Shown here one piece after another: positions 28,243 to 38,770 of a DNA stretch of 64,000 bases. Source of the stretch: Hymenobacter qilianensis. GTDB lineage: Bacteria > Bacteroidota > Bacteroidia > Cytophagales > Hymenobacteraceae. The translations under genes and the position numbers were made by a program. The notes below the pieces were generated by a model. It saw nothing but the letters and a program-made list of their open reading frames with translations. It was not told where the DNA came from and made no database searches. Where the stretch lies: assembly GCF_014489555.1 (NCBI RefSeq), contig NZ_CP060784.1, positions 1 to 64,000 on the forward strand. Direction: 5' to 3'. Every line of letters starts with the position of its first letter. Positions within the stretch are counted from its first letter, which is position 1.

Positions 28243-31200
28243 ATGAAATCTTCTACTTTTCTGGCTTTGCCGGCCGCCGTCCTGCTGGCGGGCACTACCA
28301 CGGGATTCGCGCAAACTACGGCCGCCCAGCCCGCCACCCAAACCGTAGCCGGCACCATCACCGACGCCGCCGACCGAAGTCCGCTGCCGGGCGTCACGGT
28401 CATAATCAAAGGCACGACCACCGGCGCCTCCACCGACCCTGGGGGCAATTTTCGTTGCCCATCCCCGCTGGCGGGGCCACGCTGGTTATCACCGCCATCG
28501 GCTATGTGCGGCAAGAGGTGCGCACTACCGGCGGCGAGCTGCGCGTGGCGCTGAAATCGGATGTGCAGCAGCTCTCGGAAGTGGTAATAACGGGCTACAG
28601 CGAGCAAAACCGCAAGGCCCTGACCAGCGCCATTTCCTCCGTAAAAGGCGACGCACTCAAGGACGTGCCCGCCGCCAGCCCCGACCAGCTGCTGCAAGGC
28701 AAAGCGCCCGGCGTGCAGGTATCAGCCAACTCGGGTGTGCCGGGCGGCGGCATTTTCATTCGGGTGCGGGGCAGCAACTCCGTCAATGCCAGCAACGACC
28801 CGCTTTACGTGGTGGATGGCGTGTTTATCAATAACACCAACCTGATTGCCACCGGCCTCGGCAACCAGGTGTCATCCAACCCTTTGGCCGATATCAACCC
28901 CCAGGATATCGAGAGCATCGAGATTCTGAAAGACGCCAACGCTACGGCCATTTACGGCTCGCGGGGGCAAATGGGGTGGTGCTCATCCGCACCAAGCGCG
29001 GTAAGGCCGGCGAAAAAACCCGTATCACTTTGGATACTTATCAAGCCGTATCCAACGCTCCCAAGCAGTACAAGCTGGTGACCGGCCCAGAGCTGGCAAC
29101 CCTCGAAAATGAGCGGTTTTTGAACGATGGCGGCAACCCCTCGCTCTTGCCTTATCGGCCCGTAGCGGACGGAGGCCGGGGACTGCCGGAAGAGCAGCAA
29201 ACCTACGACCGCCTCTCCGATGTGTTTCGCACAGCCCGCACCCAGAGCTACGAAGTATCGGCAGCCGGTGGCTCCGACAAAACGCAATTCTACATTGGCG
29301 CGGGCTATTTTGACCAGGAGTCTATTGCGCGGCCCAGTAAGTTCAACCGCTTCAGTTTGCGGGTAAACCTGGATAACTCCGTGACGGACAAGGTACGCAT
29401 CGGCACGAGTACGGCCCTCACCCGCACTCAGCGCAACGTGAGCAGCAACGACAACAACCCCGTCGGCGTCATCAATTCGGCCCTGTTTCCGCGCACCAAC
29501 CTGCCGGAGTACAACCCCGACGGCAGCTACGCCAAGTACGGCTCCTTCGACAATCATCAAGCCCTCATCGACAACCTTGATAACGACGCGGTGGGCACCC
29601 GCGTCATCTCGAACGTGTATGGCGAGTACCGCATTCAGCCAAATCTGACCCTGCGTAGCAGTTGGAGCATCGACTTCAACGACATGTACGAGAACAACTT
29701 CAACAACACGCTCATCCTGGCTGGCCAGCCCCGCGGCACCGCCTCCTCTTTCCTCTCCCGCGACATTACGCTGCTCAATGAGCAAACGCTGAACTACTCG
29801 GTCAACATCGGCGAAAATCACTTTATACAGGCATTGGTGGGCAATACGCTCCAGCGCAACACCTTCCAGCGCACGACCCTGGCCGGCCAGCAGTTCCCCG
29901 GCAACGACCTGCCTACCATTGCTTCCTCGGCCACCCAAACCGGATCTTCGGCTCGCTCACAGGCTGGTTTGGTGTCGTTTTTTGGCAAAGCAACTTACTC
30001 TTTCAAAGAGCGCTACACCGCCGACGTAAGCGTGCGGGCCGACGCCTCTTCGCGCTTCGGCGCCGACAATCGCTGGGGCTATTTTCCGGCCGTGGGCCTG
30101 GGCTGGCGCCTGGGCGAAGAACACTTTATCAAGGACCTGAACGTGTTTGAGGAGCTGAAGCTGCGTGCCAGCGTGGGCCGCACCGGCAACCAAGCCGGCA
30201 TCAGCGACTTCGCTTCCCTGGGCTTGGTGCAGGGCGGCGCCAACTACCTCGATTTGCCCGGCACCACGCCCTTGCAGCTCGCTAATCCCAATTTGAGCTG
30301 GGAAAGCACCGAGCAGTGGAACGTGGGCCTCGACGCGGCCGTGCTGCAAAATCGCGTGATATTGGAGCTGAACTACTACGACAAATACACCTCCGGTCTG
30401 CTGCTGAACGTGCCCGTGCCGCGCAAAATCGGCTTCTCCTCAGTAGTAGAAAACTACGGCGCTGTCAGCAATAAGGGCGTAGAGCTGCAAGTCACGACCA
30501 ACTGGCTGCCCAAGTCGGCGGTGCAGTGGAGCACTACGTTCAACATCGCTCGCAATGTGAACAAAGTGGAGAAGCTGGCCGCCCCGATTACAGCTGGCTC
30601 GCGTGATATTTTCCGGCTGGAAGAAGGCCAGTCTTTGTACTCATTCTGGCTGTATAAGCAAACCCGCGTGAACCCCGAAAGTGGCGACGCGGAGTACGAA
30701 GACGTGAACAGCGACGGCGCCATCACCGTGGCCGACCGCCAGCTGGTGGGCACGGCCTGGCCCGATTTCTTCGGGGGCCTCACCAACTCCGTGAATTACA
30801 AGGGTTTTGATCTGGGCTTCACGCTGAACTTTGAGCGGGGAGCAAAAATCATGAACATGAACCGCTTCTTCCTTGTGCACGGCGGCACCCAGAGCAACAT
30901 TGGCTACTTGGCCAACCAGCTCGACCGTTGGCAGCAACCCGGCGACCAGACCGACATTCCGCGCCTCACCACCAACGCTGCCAGCAACAACTACGGCGGC
31001 GTGGTGCAGAATCTAAGCGACCGTTACCTCGAAGATGGCTCTTTCCTGCGCCTGCGCACGCTGTCGTTGGGCTATAGTGTGCCCAAAGAAGTCGTGGCCA
31101 AAACCCGTTTGAACTCGCTGCGCCTCTACGTGCAGGCCGCTAACCTGTTCACTATCACGCCTTACTCCGGCCTCGACCCAGAAGTAAACTCCCAGGGAGG

Positions 31201-31282
31201 CGTAGCCAACACCAAAAACTTCGACTGGGCCACTGTGCCCCAGCCCCGCACTTTCCAGGTAGGCCTCACGGTCGGACTCTAA
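28243..31282 (+). CDS. SusC/RagA-type TonB-dependent outer-membrane transporter (two frameshifts as given)
   Basis: Start ATG 28243 begins a signal peptide (MKSSTFLALPAAVLLAG...AQ). The 1013-residue protein needs one G at 28441-28445 (giving DPGGQFSLPIPAG) and one at 28963-28967 (giving the signature YGSRGANGVVLIRTKRG). Domains: CarboxypepD-like N-terminal domain (~30-115), plug with VVITGYSEQ and LQGKAPGVQV (~120-260), and a 22-strand barrel ending FQVGLTVGL. Such proteins import glycans or peptides with the SusD partner that follows 13 bases later. The S-box upstream suggests control by SAM level and hence a methionine- or sulphur-linked cargo, which is inference. Confidence 0.9.
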
Positions 31283-31295
31283 GCCTTTGCTCGTC

Positions 31296-32651
31296 ATGAA
31301 ACATACGTTATATCGCCTCTTATTTGCGACGCAGGTTGCGGCCGTTAGTCTTAGCCTATCCGCTTGCAACGACCTGCTGGAGCCCCAACCCGTCCAGCAG
31401 CTACCCGCCGACCAGGCCATCACCGACGCCGGCAGTGCCCGCGCCGCCACCATCGGCGCCTACGACCGGGTGCAGGCGTATTACCAGCTCAACTGGCCCG
31501 TGCTGGGCTTTTTGCCCGGCGAAAATGTGCGCTTCAACGGCACGCTCAATCAGTTTTTGCAGATCGACCAAAACCAGCTCAGCGCCGACAACGTGCTGAT
31601 TACGGAAGCCTGGACGCAGATGTATCAGGCGGTGAACGTCGCTAATAACCTATTGGCGGCGGTGCCCGACGTAAATGACCCGCTGCTGCCCGCGGCCGAG
31701 AAAAATCAACTGCTAGGCGAAGCTCATTTCCTCCGGGCACTGGTTTATTTTGACTTGGGCCGGGGCTGGGGCGGGGTGCCGCTTATCCTCACCCCCACCC
31801 GCACCAAGGAAAACGGCCAAGGCATCGGCCGCAGCACCCAGGCCCAAACCTACGACCAGGTGCTGGCTGACCTGACCGAAGCCGAAACCCTGCTGCCCGA
31901 CGCTACCACGCGCAACCGCGCCGTGAAAACCACCGCCCGCGCCCTGCGCGCTCGTCTTCATCTCTACCGCCAGCAGTACGCCGAGGCCGAAACCTATGCT
32001 ACCCAGGTCATCAGCAATGCCAATTACAGCCTGGTGACGCCTTACCGGTCCATTTCGACGGCGCCATTTCTGAGTCGGGAATCGGTGCTGGAACTAACGT
32101 TCAGCAACTCCGACGCGAACACCATGTGGAACAACTGGTTTCCCAGCGCGCTTGGGGGGCAATTTAACTTCCAGCCCGTGCCTACGGCTATTGCCTTGCT
32201 CAACGACCCAGCAGTGGGGGGCAATCGCTCGGCGCTGCTGGCTACTACCACCATTGCCGGAGCCAACGTAACCTATGGCAACCTGTACAGCCGCTCCGCC
32301 CAGCGCGACGACCCTAGCTACGTGCTCCGTTTGGCTGAGCAGTACCTCATTCGGGCCGAAGCCCGCGCCCGCCAAGGCAAACTCACGCAGGCCTTGGCCG
32401 ACCTGAACGCCGTACGCGCCCGCGCCGGCGTGCCAGCCAGCACCGCCACTACCGCCGACCAGCTGCTGCTGGCCATCGAAAACGAGCGTAAAGTAGAGTT
32501 TGCCTTTGAAGCTGACCGCTGGTTTGACCTTGTGCGCACCGGCCGTGCCGGCACCGTGCTCGGTGTCACCGATCAGCGCCGCTGGCTGTTCCCATTGCCT
32601 TTCAACGACTTAGTAGCCGACCCCGCTTTGGAACAGAACCCAGGGTATTAA
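31296..32651 (+). CDS. SusD/RagB-family substrate-binding lipoprotein
   Basis: 451 residues from ATG 31296. Lipobox SLSAC (Cys about residue 24), then the SusD N-terminal helices, LLGEAHFLRALVYFDLGRGWGGVPL at ~150, and the C-terminal RagB/SusD domain (IRAEARARQGKLTQALADLNAVRARAG ... IENERKVEFAFEADRWFDLVRTG). It forms the surface lid on the SusC-type channel encoded directly upstream. Its ligand cannot be read from the sequence. Confidence 0.93.
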   Translation: MKHTLYRLLFATQVAAVSLSLSACNDLLEPQPVQQLPADQAITDAGSARAATIGAYDRVQAYYQLNWPVLGFLPGENVRFNGTLNQFLQIDQNQLSADNVLITEAWTQMYQAVNVANNLLAAVPDVNDPLLPAAEKNQLLGEAHFLRALVYFDLGRGWGGVPLILTPTRTKENGQGIGRSTQAQTYDQVLADLTEAETLLPDATTRNRAVKTTARALRARLHLYRQQYAEAETYATQVISNANYSLVTPYRSISTAPFLSRESVLELTFSNSDANTMWNNWFPSALGGQFNFQPVPTAIALLNDPAVGGNRSALLATTTIAGANVTYGNLYSRSAQRDDPSYVLRLAEQYLIRAEARARQGKLTQALADLNAVRARAGVPASTATTADQLLLAIENERKVEFAFEADRWFDLVRTGRAGTVLGVTDQRRWLFPLPFNDLVADPALEQNPGY

Positions 32652-32674
32652 ATAAATTACAATGCTACAATAGC

Positions 32675-32770
32675 CCGTCATGCAGAGCGCAGCGAAGCAT
32701 CTCGCGTGTTTAGTTGGATTACTACTCTGCCATCAGCACGTGAGATGCTTCGCTGCGCTCTGCATGACGG
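32675..32770 (+). repeat. Family A palindromic intergenic repeat, copy A3
   Basis: Arms begin CCGTCATGCAGAGCGCAGCG and close at 32770; about 34 bases each with one mismatch. It lies between the susD-like gene and the M14 peptidase gene. The arm sequence differs from A2 by one compensated base pair, so pairing is kept while sequence drifts. Confidence 0.85.
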
Positions 32771-32814
32771 CCTTTATTTATCCGTACCCGCATCTTCTTT
32801 CAACTACACCTTCC

Positions 32815-35508
32815 ATGATCAAAACATACTTTTCGGCGGCGCTCCTGACGTTGGGATTAGCCTTAGCGACGCCGGCTGCGGCCCAAAACAGCTATTTTTT
32901 CCCTGAAGCGGCAGCGGGCTCCTTCGACCCGGCCATTCCCACGCCGGAGAAGTTTCTGGGGTACCCGATTGGCTCGCACTACACCCGCACCGACCAGATT
33001 GTGGCCTACCTGCGGGAGCTGGACCGGGTGTCGGATAAGGTGAGCTTGCGGGTGCTTGGCAACACGTTTGAGGAGCGGCCCCAAGTGGTGGCCACTATTA
33101 CAACGGTAGCCAACCAGCAGAACCTGGACCAGTTGCAGCAGCAACGCCGCGCTCTGGTTGACCCCAGCCAGCCCGCGCCCGACTACAAGCGTTTGCCGGT
33201 GATTATAAGCCTCAACTACGGCGTGCACGGCAACGAAAGCTCCAGCTCGGAAGCCGCCCTGCTTACGGCTTATTACCTCACGGCCTCTACCAGCCCCGAA
33301 ACCCAACAGTGGCTGGAGCAGTCGGTCATCACGATTGATCCGCTGGAAAACCCTGACGGGCGCGACCGGGCCTCACACTGGTTTGACCAGAGTAAGTCGT
33401 GGCCCGTGGTGACGGACCCGCTGGACCGGGAGCATACGGAGGCCTGGCCCGGTGGGCGCACCAACCATTTTTACACTGACCTGAACCGCGACTGGCTGCC
33501 GCTAACGCAGCCCGAAAGCCGGGCCCGCATGGCGTTTCTGCACGAGTGGTACCCCAATGTCATGATTGACTTTCACGAAATGGGCACCAACAGCACGTAC
33601 TATTTTGAGCCCACCAAGCCCCTGAGCACCGAAAACGACCTGATCCCGCGTGCTACTTATGAGGTGCTAAACGTGCGTTTGGCCAAGTATCACGCCCAGG
33701 CCCTGGATAAGCTCGGCGCTTTATACTGGACCAAAGAGCAGTTCGATAACCTGTCGCCCATCTACGGCTCCACCTATCCTGATTTTCAGGGCGGTGTGGG
33801 CGTCACGTTTGAGGTGGGCAGCTCCCGCGGTCTGGCTCAGGAAGGCACGAATGGCGTCGTGACGTTTCCCTTTACCATTCGCAGCCACGTGGCTACGGGG
33901 CTGGCCACCGTGCGAGGGGCCGTTGAGGAGAAAGATCTGTATCTGCGCCACCAGCGCGAGTTTTTTGCCTCGGCGCTGACTTCCGCCAAGAAGTTTCCGA
34001 CCAAAGCCTACGTTTTTGGAAGTGCGAAGGACGAAACTCTCACCAACCGCTTCCTCGACCTGCTCTTGCAGCACAAAATTCAGGTGCACGAGCTGGGTAA
34101 AACGGTAACGCTTGATAAGCAAACGTTTGAGAAGGGCAAGACCTACGTAGTGCCCACCGCCCAACCGCAATATCGCATCGTCAACTCCCTCTTTGAAGAG
34201 CTGACTACGTTTCATGACAGCGTATTCTACGACGTAACTGGCTGGAGCCAGGCCCACGCCTACGGTCTGCCGGTAAGCAAGCAGAAAAACACGAGCCTGG
34301 TGCAGGGCGCGCCCATCACAACGCCCAAAGCGTTGGTTGGCAACGTGCTGGGGGGCAAAAGTAGCTACGCCTACCTCTTGCCCTGGACCGATTACAACGC
34401 CCCGAAAGCCCTGGTAGCCTTGCAGCGCGCCGGCGTCACGGCCAAGGTTGCTTTTAAGCCATTCCGCGCCGGCTCGGCTTCTCAACCCACCGATTTTGGC
34501 TATGGTACCGTGGTAGTACCAGTGGCAGGCCAGAAGCTGCCGGCCGATTCGGTATTTCAGGTATTGAGCCGGGTAAGCAAGCAGGCGCAGGTCACGTTTA
34601 CGAGCGTCACAACTGGGTTTAGTGTGGGTGGTATCGACCTGGGTTCCAACAACGTGCGCACGGTGCCCGAAGCGAAGGCCGCGATGCTGGTTGGGGCGGG
34701 CACCACGGCCTCGGAAGTCGGCGAAGCTTGGTTTGTGGCCAGCCAGCATTTGGGGCTACCCTTGAGTAAGATAGAAGTAAGCAATGTGAGTCGGGCGCCG
34801 CTGGGCCGCTACACCAGCCTAGTGCTCGTGGGGGGCAATTATGGCGCGCTGGACAAAGTAACTGTGGACAAAATCCGGCGCTGGGTGCAGGAGGGCGGCA
34901 CGCTTATTACTTTGAAGAACGCATCTGAATGGGCCGTTAAGCAAGGCATCGTCAAGGAGAAGCTGTTGATTCCGGCCAGTGGCGGCTGGGTCGATACCAC
35001 GGCTGTGCGCACAGCCACCACGGCCCCAACTACAGCAGGTAAAAAGGGCAAGGAGACCGCCAGCACTGCACCCCAGACTTCGCGCCGCACCGATTTTGTC
35101 GATCAGGAGCACGAGGGCACCCGCGCCATTGCCGGCTCCATCTACCGCGCTGATGTGGACCTGACCAACCCCATTGCCTTCGGCCTCACCGACCGGCGCT
35201 TGTACGTATTCCGCAATGGCACCACGTTCCTGCGCCCCAGCCGCAACCCCTACGCCACCGTGGCTCAGTACGCGGCTACGCCGCTGGTCAGCGGCTACGT
35301 ATCAAAGGCTAACCTGAAGCAGATCAGCAACTCAGCGGCGATTGTGGTAAGCAAGGTAGGAGCCGGTCGGGTGATCCTTTTCGCCGACGACCCCAACTTC
35401 CGTCACTACTGGCACGGTACGGCCCGCCTCTTCACCAACGCCCTGTTGCTGGGGCCGCTGCTGAATTTGCCCGAAGGCCCGGCTAGCATTTCGGCGGAGG
35501 AAGAGTAG
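32815..35508 (+). CDS. Secreted M14-family zinc carboxypeptidase
   Basis: 897 residues from ATG 32815, which starts a signal peptide (MIKTYFSAALLTLGLALATPAAAQ); the frame is open further upstream through repeat A3. Zinc ligands are seen in VHGNESSSSE (HxxE, ~residue 128) and DFHEMGTN (His, ~250), with the catalytic Glu likely in GVTFEVGSSRG (~350). The C-terminal half contains a GATase/DJ-1-like fold (VLVGGNYGALDKVTVDKIRRWVQEGG). The enzyme probably trims peptides in the periplasm. Being directly downstream of SusC/SusD, it may process imported peptides and would fall under the same S-box if cotranscribed across repeat A3. Confidence 0.88.
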   Translation: MIKTYFSAALLTLGLALATPAAAQNSYFFPEAAAGSFDPAIPTPEKFLGYPIGSHYTRTDQIVAYLRELDRVSDKVSLRVLGNTFEERPQVVATITTVANQQNLDQLQQQRRALVDPSQPAPDYKRLPVIISLNYGVHGNESSSSEAALLTAYYLTASTSPETQQWLEQSVITIDPLENPDGRDRASHWFDQSKSWPVVTDPLDREHTEAWPGGRTNHFYTDLNRDWLPLTQPESRARMAFLHEWYPNVMIDFHEMGTNSTYYFEPTKPLSTENDLIPRATYEVLNVRLAKYHAQALDKLGALYWTKEQFDNLSPIYGSTYPDFQGGVGVTFEVGSSRGLAQEGTNGVVTFPFTIRSHVATGLATVRGAVEEKDLYLRHQREFFASALTSAKKFPTKAYVFGSAKDETLTNRFLDLLLQHKIQVHELGKTVTLDKQTFEKGKTYVVPTAQPQYRIVNSLFEELTTFHDSVFYDVTGWSQAHAYGLPVSKQKNTSLVQGAPITTPKALVGNVLGGKSSYAYLLPWTDYNAPKALVALQRAGVTAKVAFKPFRAGSASQPTDFGYGTVVVPVAGQKLPADSVFQVLSRVSKQAQVTFTSVTTGFSVGGIDLGSNNVRTVPEAKAAMLVGAGTTASEVGEAWFVASQHLGLPLSKIEVSNVSRAPLGRYTSLVLVGGNYGALDKVTVDKIRRWVQEGGTLITLKNASEWAVKQGIVKEKLLIPASGGWVDTTAVRTATTAPTTAGKKGKETASTAPQTSRRTDFVDQEHEGTRAIAGSIYRADVDLTNPIAFGLTDRRLYVFRNGTTFLRPSRNPYATVAQYAATPLVSGYVSKANLKQISNSAAIVVSKVGAGRVILFADDPNFRHYWHGTARLFTNALLLGPLLNLPEGPASISAEEE

Positions 35509-35587
35509 AGTTAAAACTTAGTATCGGGCTGTTTCATAACACTTTATTGGATTCGCTGACACAGAAACACAGCCGATGGATAGATGG

Positions 35588-36433
35588 CTATTTCGTCGGG
35601 GCTGCTTTGCGGGGCCTGAACACGATTCGGAAAGCTCGCAGCGCCGCCGGGTGATAGATGGTGGCGTGCGTTTCTTCTGGCATCGCCTGATAGTAGTGGG
35701 TAAGCTTGGCAGGGGCCGCACTCTTCAGGATGGCAGCAAAGCGCTGGGTGGTGGGGGCCGTTTCCGTGTCGCTGCTGAAGGCTACATATAGTGTCTTCGC
35801 CGGTCCGGCATAAGTCCGTAATATCTTGTCGGCCTGGGCAACCAGCTGGCTGTTATTCCACCACAAACTCGGGTCGAAGGCCACGTAGGTATCGAATAGG
35901 TCGGGCTCCAGCAACAAGGTTTCGACCACAAACAGGCCAGCCAAAGACTCCCCCACGATGGCAGTCTCAGCGGTGGTGCGGTAGCGCTGCCGGATGGCGG
36001 GCATCAGCTCCGTGCGGATAAATTTGCGGAAGGCTGCCGACCCACCTACCCGGGGGGCAATTTTCCGGTCCTCGGCGTTGGTGGTGGGCCCGGTCGTATC
36101 CCGCCGCCGCTCCGTATTCTCAATGCCCACCACAATAAATGGCCGCATGGTGTTGTTGCCGGTGCCAACCTGCACCAGACCAGCCACATGCAGGAAATCT
36201 TCTGCCATGCCGCCATCGGGCATGTACAGAACCGGCAGCCGCATGGTTGCCGAGTCCGCGTAGCCCGGTGGCAGGTACACGTTGATGCGGCGGGTTTCCC
36301 CAAGGGCGCTGGAGACGAGCGTAAAGGTCTGCCCTATCGTCAGCGGGGCGGCCTGGTTTTGCGCGGCGGTGGGTTGGCTGTAAACGACGCCTAGCAGCAG
36401 GAGCATAAGCGGAAGTAGAAAGGTATATTTCAT
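35588..36433 (-). CDS. Secreted esterase, Esterase_D (PF00756) type
   Basis: 281 residues with a signal peptide (MKYTFLLPLMLLLLGVVYS). The family block RINVYLPPGYAD ... LPVLYMPDGG and the nucleophile elbow AIVGESLAGLF (Ser), followed by YVAFDPSLWWNN, fit trilactone-hydrolase/feruloyl-esterase-like enzymes such as siderophore esterases. The His near the C-terminus is in EETHATIYHPA. Substrate unknown. The gene stands alone on the minus strand. Confidence 0.85.
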   Translation of the reverse strand: MKYTFLLPLMLLLLGVVYSQPTAAQNQAAPLTIGQTFTLVSSALGETRRINVYLPPGYADSATMRLPVLYMPDGGMAEDFLHVAGLVQVGTGNNTMRPFIVVGIENTERRRDTTGPTTNAEDRKIAPRVGGSAAFRKFIRTELMPAIRQRYRTTAETAIVGESLAGLFVVETLLLEPDLFDTYVAFDPSLWWNNSQLVAQADKILRTYAGPAKTLYVAFSSDTETAPTTQRFAAILKSAAPAKLTHYYQAMPEETHATIYHPAALRAFRIVFRPRKAAPTK

Positions 36434-37233
36434 TTTGAACTCGGGACAAGACTGAATCCTATTGCTTTGACTTAAGAAGGTGCTCTAACGAAACTGCTTT
36501 ACCAACGACCACAGGGATCGGCCTTTCTAGCCCTTTCTCTTGCGATGGCTACCGGAACAATAGCGTAGCCACTGCATTAGCAATGAGAATTGCAGTAGAA
36601 GCCAAAATTGAGTCGGTGAACAATCCCGGCGGGAACGTCGGAAAAGATGTGGTACCCTTGCCAGGGTTGCGGTGGGTCGCTGATGCAGTCATAAGATTTT
36701 TTCCGGAAGGTTGATTTTAGTTGTGGGCAGAGAGGATGCAAGTGAGGTCGTGATATTATTAATCATCCTCTAAGGCTTGATCCTCTCCCAGCTAGCAGGT
36801 ACCGAAGCGTGCGCAGGGCCCCAACAAGGAGATAGATACTCCTATTTTAAATTCGACGGCGCGCAATCTATTTCTAATAAAATAGGAAGAAATAAAGTAA
36901 CTTTAAAAGTTATCTAATACCTTATTAGTCAGATTTCGAAGCCTTTATTTCCTCTTGCAGCTCCCCTTTATCCAGTCCTGCTTGGACCATCTATCACTGT
37001 ACTATGAAGCTGCCTACTTCCAAGAACGATGTCAGAGGCTAGAAGACCGATCCCCAGTCCTAGCTACTGCGCTTTTCTGCCCCCGCCTGCTTCTGGTTGG
37101 TATCCCGATCGGGCTATATGGCCGCAGACAATGCCCCTATTTATTCCTGAACCAGTGAGCGGCGATAAAGTCAGCGAGCCTCGCTGCTCGCCGGTACCTC
37201 AGATCATCCCCAGCATTCGTCAAAGTCTCAAGT
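36434..37233. other. 800-base AT-richer gap; one possible 47-residue ORF
   Basis: The base composition is lower in GC than the neighbours, especially at 36720-36950. On the minus strand 36549-36692 encodes a possible 47-residue protein (MTASATHRNPGKG ... ASTAILIANAVATLLFR) with one hydrophobic segment; support is only the open frame. No repeat copy or terminator is seen. The drop in GC and the cassette that follows may mark a transfer boundary. Confidence 0.35.
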
Positions 37234-38276
37234 ATGATTAGAAACTGTACTCTGATTACACTATTCGTCGTGGGTTTGCTGCTGGGTTGGGTCCATCCCT
37301 TAGCGGCGCAACGCACCCAAATTCGGGGATTCGTAGACACCTACGCTACTTACCAGAAAGGGCAAGTGAACTTTGGCCTGGGTGAGCAGGACTTATTTAT
37401 CACGTCGGAAATAACGCCGCGCTTATCCTTTCTGGGCGAAACCGTGTTTAAGTTTTCGCTGGCCTCTCCCACTGATTTCGCCATTAGCATTGAGCGCATC
37501 ATCCTCAAGTACAATTATGCGGGTAATCACAGCTTCCTGATTGGCAAGCACCACACCCCGTCAATTACTGGAATGATACCTACCATCATGGCCGGGTGTT
37601 TTTCCCCACAATCGACCGGCCCTTGCTGTTTGCCCAAGGCATCGTGCCTCTGCACACGACGGGGGTTAGCTTACAGGGGCAGAATCTGGGGGCGCTCCGC
37701 TTCGGCTACGACGTGATGGTGGGCAACGGGCTGGGGTCAGGAGAGCTATTAGACAACAACAGCTTCAAGTCCCTGACCGTTGCGGTGCACGTGAAGCCCA
37801 GGGATGGATGGCGTATGGGTGCTTCCCTCTATCATGATGTTATCTCTAAAGGAAGTGTGCTGCACAATCACTCAGGCGGCATCAGCACCCGGGCCCTAGC
37901 CAAAATCAACCAAAACATTCTGACCGCTTCCTTCGCCTACAATGACTCTGTGTTCACGAAGAAATATGAGTTGCTAGCCGAGAGCAGCATGGCCTTAAAC
38001 AAAGCCGATAGCCTGGGAAGGCAAAACACCATCGCCTCCTACGCTTACGCGGGTATCCGGCTGACCGATAAAATCATCCCTTACATCCGGGTAGATGATA
38101 TTCAGTACCGCCAGGAGGAAGTGTATTTCTCGGACCGCAACGTGCAGTCCTTCACGGGCGGAGTTCGTTATGAACTCAACTACTTGGCGGTGGTCAAGTT
38201 AGAATACCAGCGCATAAAAAGCCACCGAGCCACGGCGGTAGATAGAGTATCGTTTCAGATAGCCGTGGGCTTTTAA
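37234..38276 (+). CDS. Outer-membrane beta-barrel (porin-like) protein (frameshifted as given)
   Basis: Frames 37234-37716 and 37561-38276 join into 347 residues if the C run 37556-37559 has five C, giving HHTPVNYWNDTYHHGRVFFP. It has a signal peptide (VGLLLGWVHPLAAQ), alternating beta strands throughout and a C-terminal aromatic (SFQIAVGF), typical of an outer-membrane barrel. It is the first gene of a three-gene unit with a PstS-like protein and a HAMP kinase (gaps 11 and 36 bases). I do not recognise a named family. It may be the channel for whatever the PstS-like protein binds. Confidence 0.75.
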
Positions 38277-38287
38277 TTAACAACGTT

Positions 38288-38734
38288 ATGACGTGGGTAG
38301 GTCGACTACTTTTCCTGATAGTATTTCTTAGTATAGGCACCTGTCTGCCCGCCCGGGCGCAGGTATTGCCTCTGGTGGTGATTGCCAATAGCAAAGGGGC
38401 GCCGGCGGAAATGAAAATGGCTCAGCTGAAAGCCGTCATGCGGGGCGAGCGATTGCGCTGGCCCGATGGAAGTAAAGTGGTTATTGCTTTGATGAAGAGC
38501 AGCACGCCCATTGGCGTCAATACCGGCCAAAAGATTTATAACATGAGCGCCAATGAATTAAATAAGTACTGGCTGGCCCTCGTCTTCCAAGGGAAAGCGG
38601 ATGCGCCAAACTTCTTTAATTCCGAAGCCGAACTGGAAGAGTTTATCGCGCAGACCACAGGAGCCATTGGCGTGGTGAATCAGCCTCCCACCGGCGGCAA
38701 AACTATCCTCATCGATGGAAGAAAGTCGCTGTAA
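38288..38734 (+). CDS. Short PstS-like periplasmic phosphate-binding-protein-family protein
   Basis: 148 residues with a signal peptide (GRLLFLIVFLSIGTCLPARAQ). The pattern VVIANSKG ... LKAVMRGERLRWPDGSKV ... TGAIGVVNQP matches the single-lobe PBP-like domain (PF12849 group). It is about half the length of a true PstS, and no PstABC transporter genes are nearby. Placed between a barrel and a sensor kinase, it is likely a sensory or accessory ligand-binding protein and not a transporter subunit. Confidence 0.75.
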   Translation: MTWVGRLLFLIVFLSIGTCLPARAQVLPLVVIANSKGAPAEMKMAQLKAVMRGERLRWPDGSKVVIALMKSSTPIGVNTGQKIYNMSANELNKYWLALVFQGKADAPNFFNSEAELEEFIAQTTGAIGVVNQPPTGGKTILIDGRKSL

Positions 38735-38770
38735 GTATGCGTCGCCATTCCCTACTGCTGCTCGTAGCTT

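Noticed and set aside
38288..38734. True PstS phosphate transporter subunit
   Set aside because: About half the expected length and no PstABC genes nearby.
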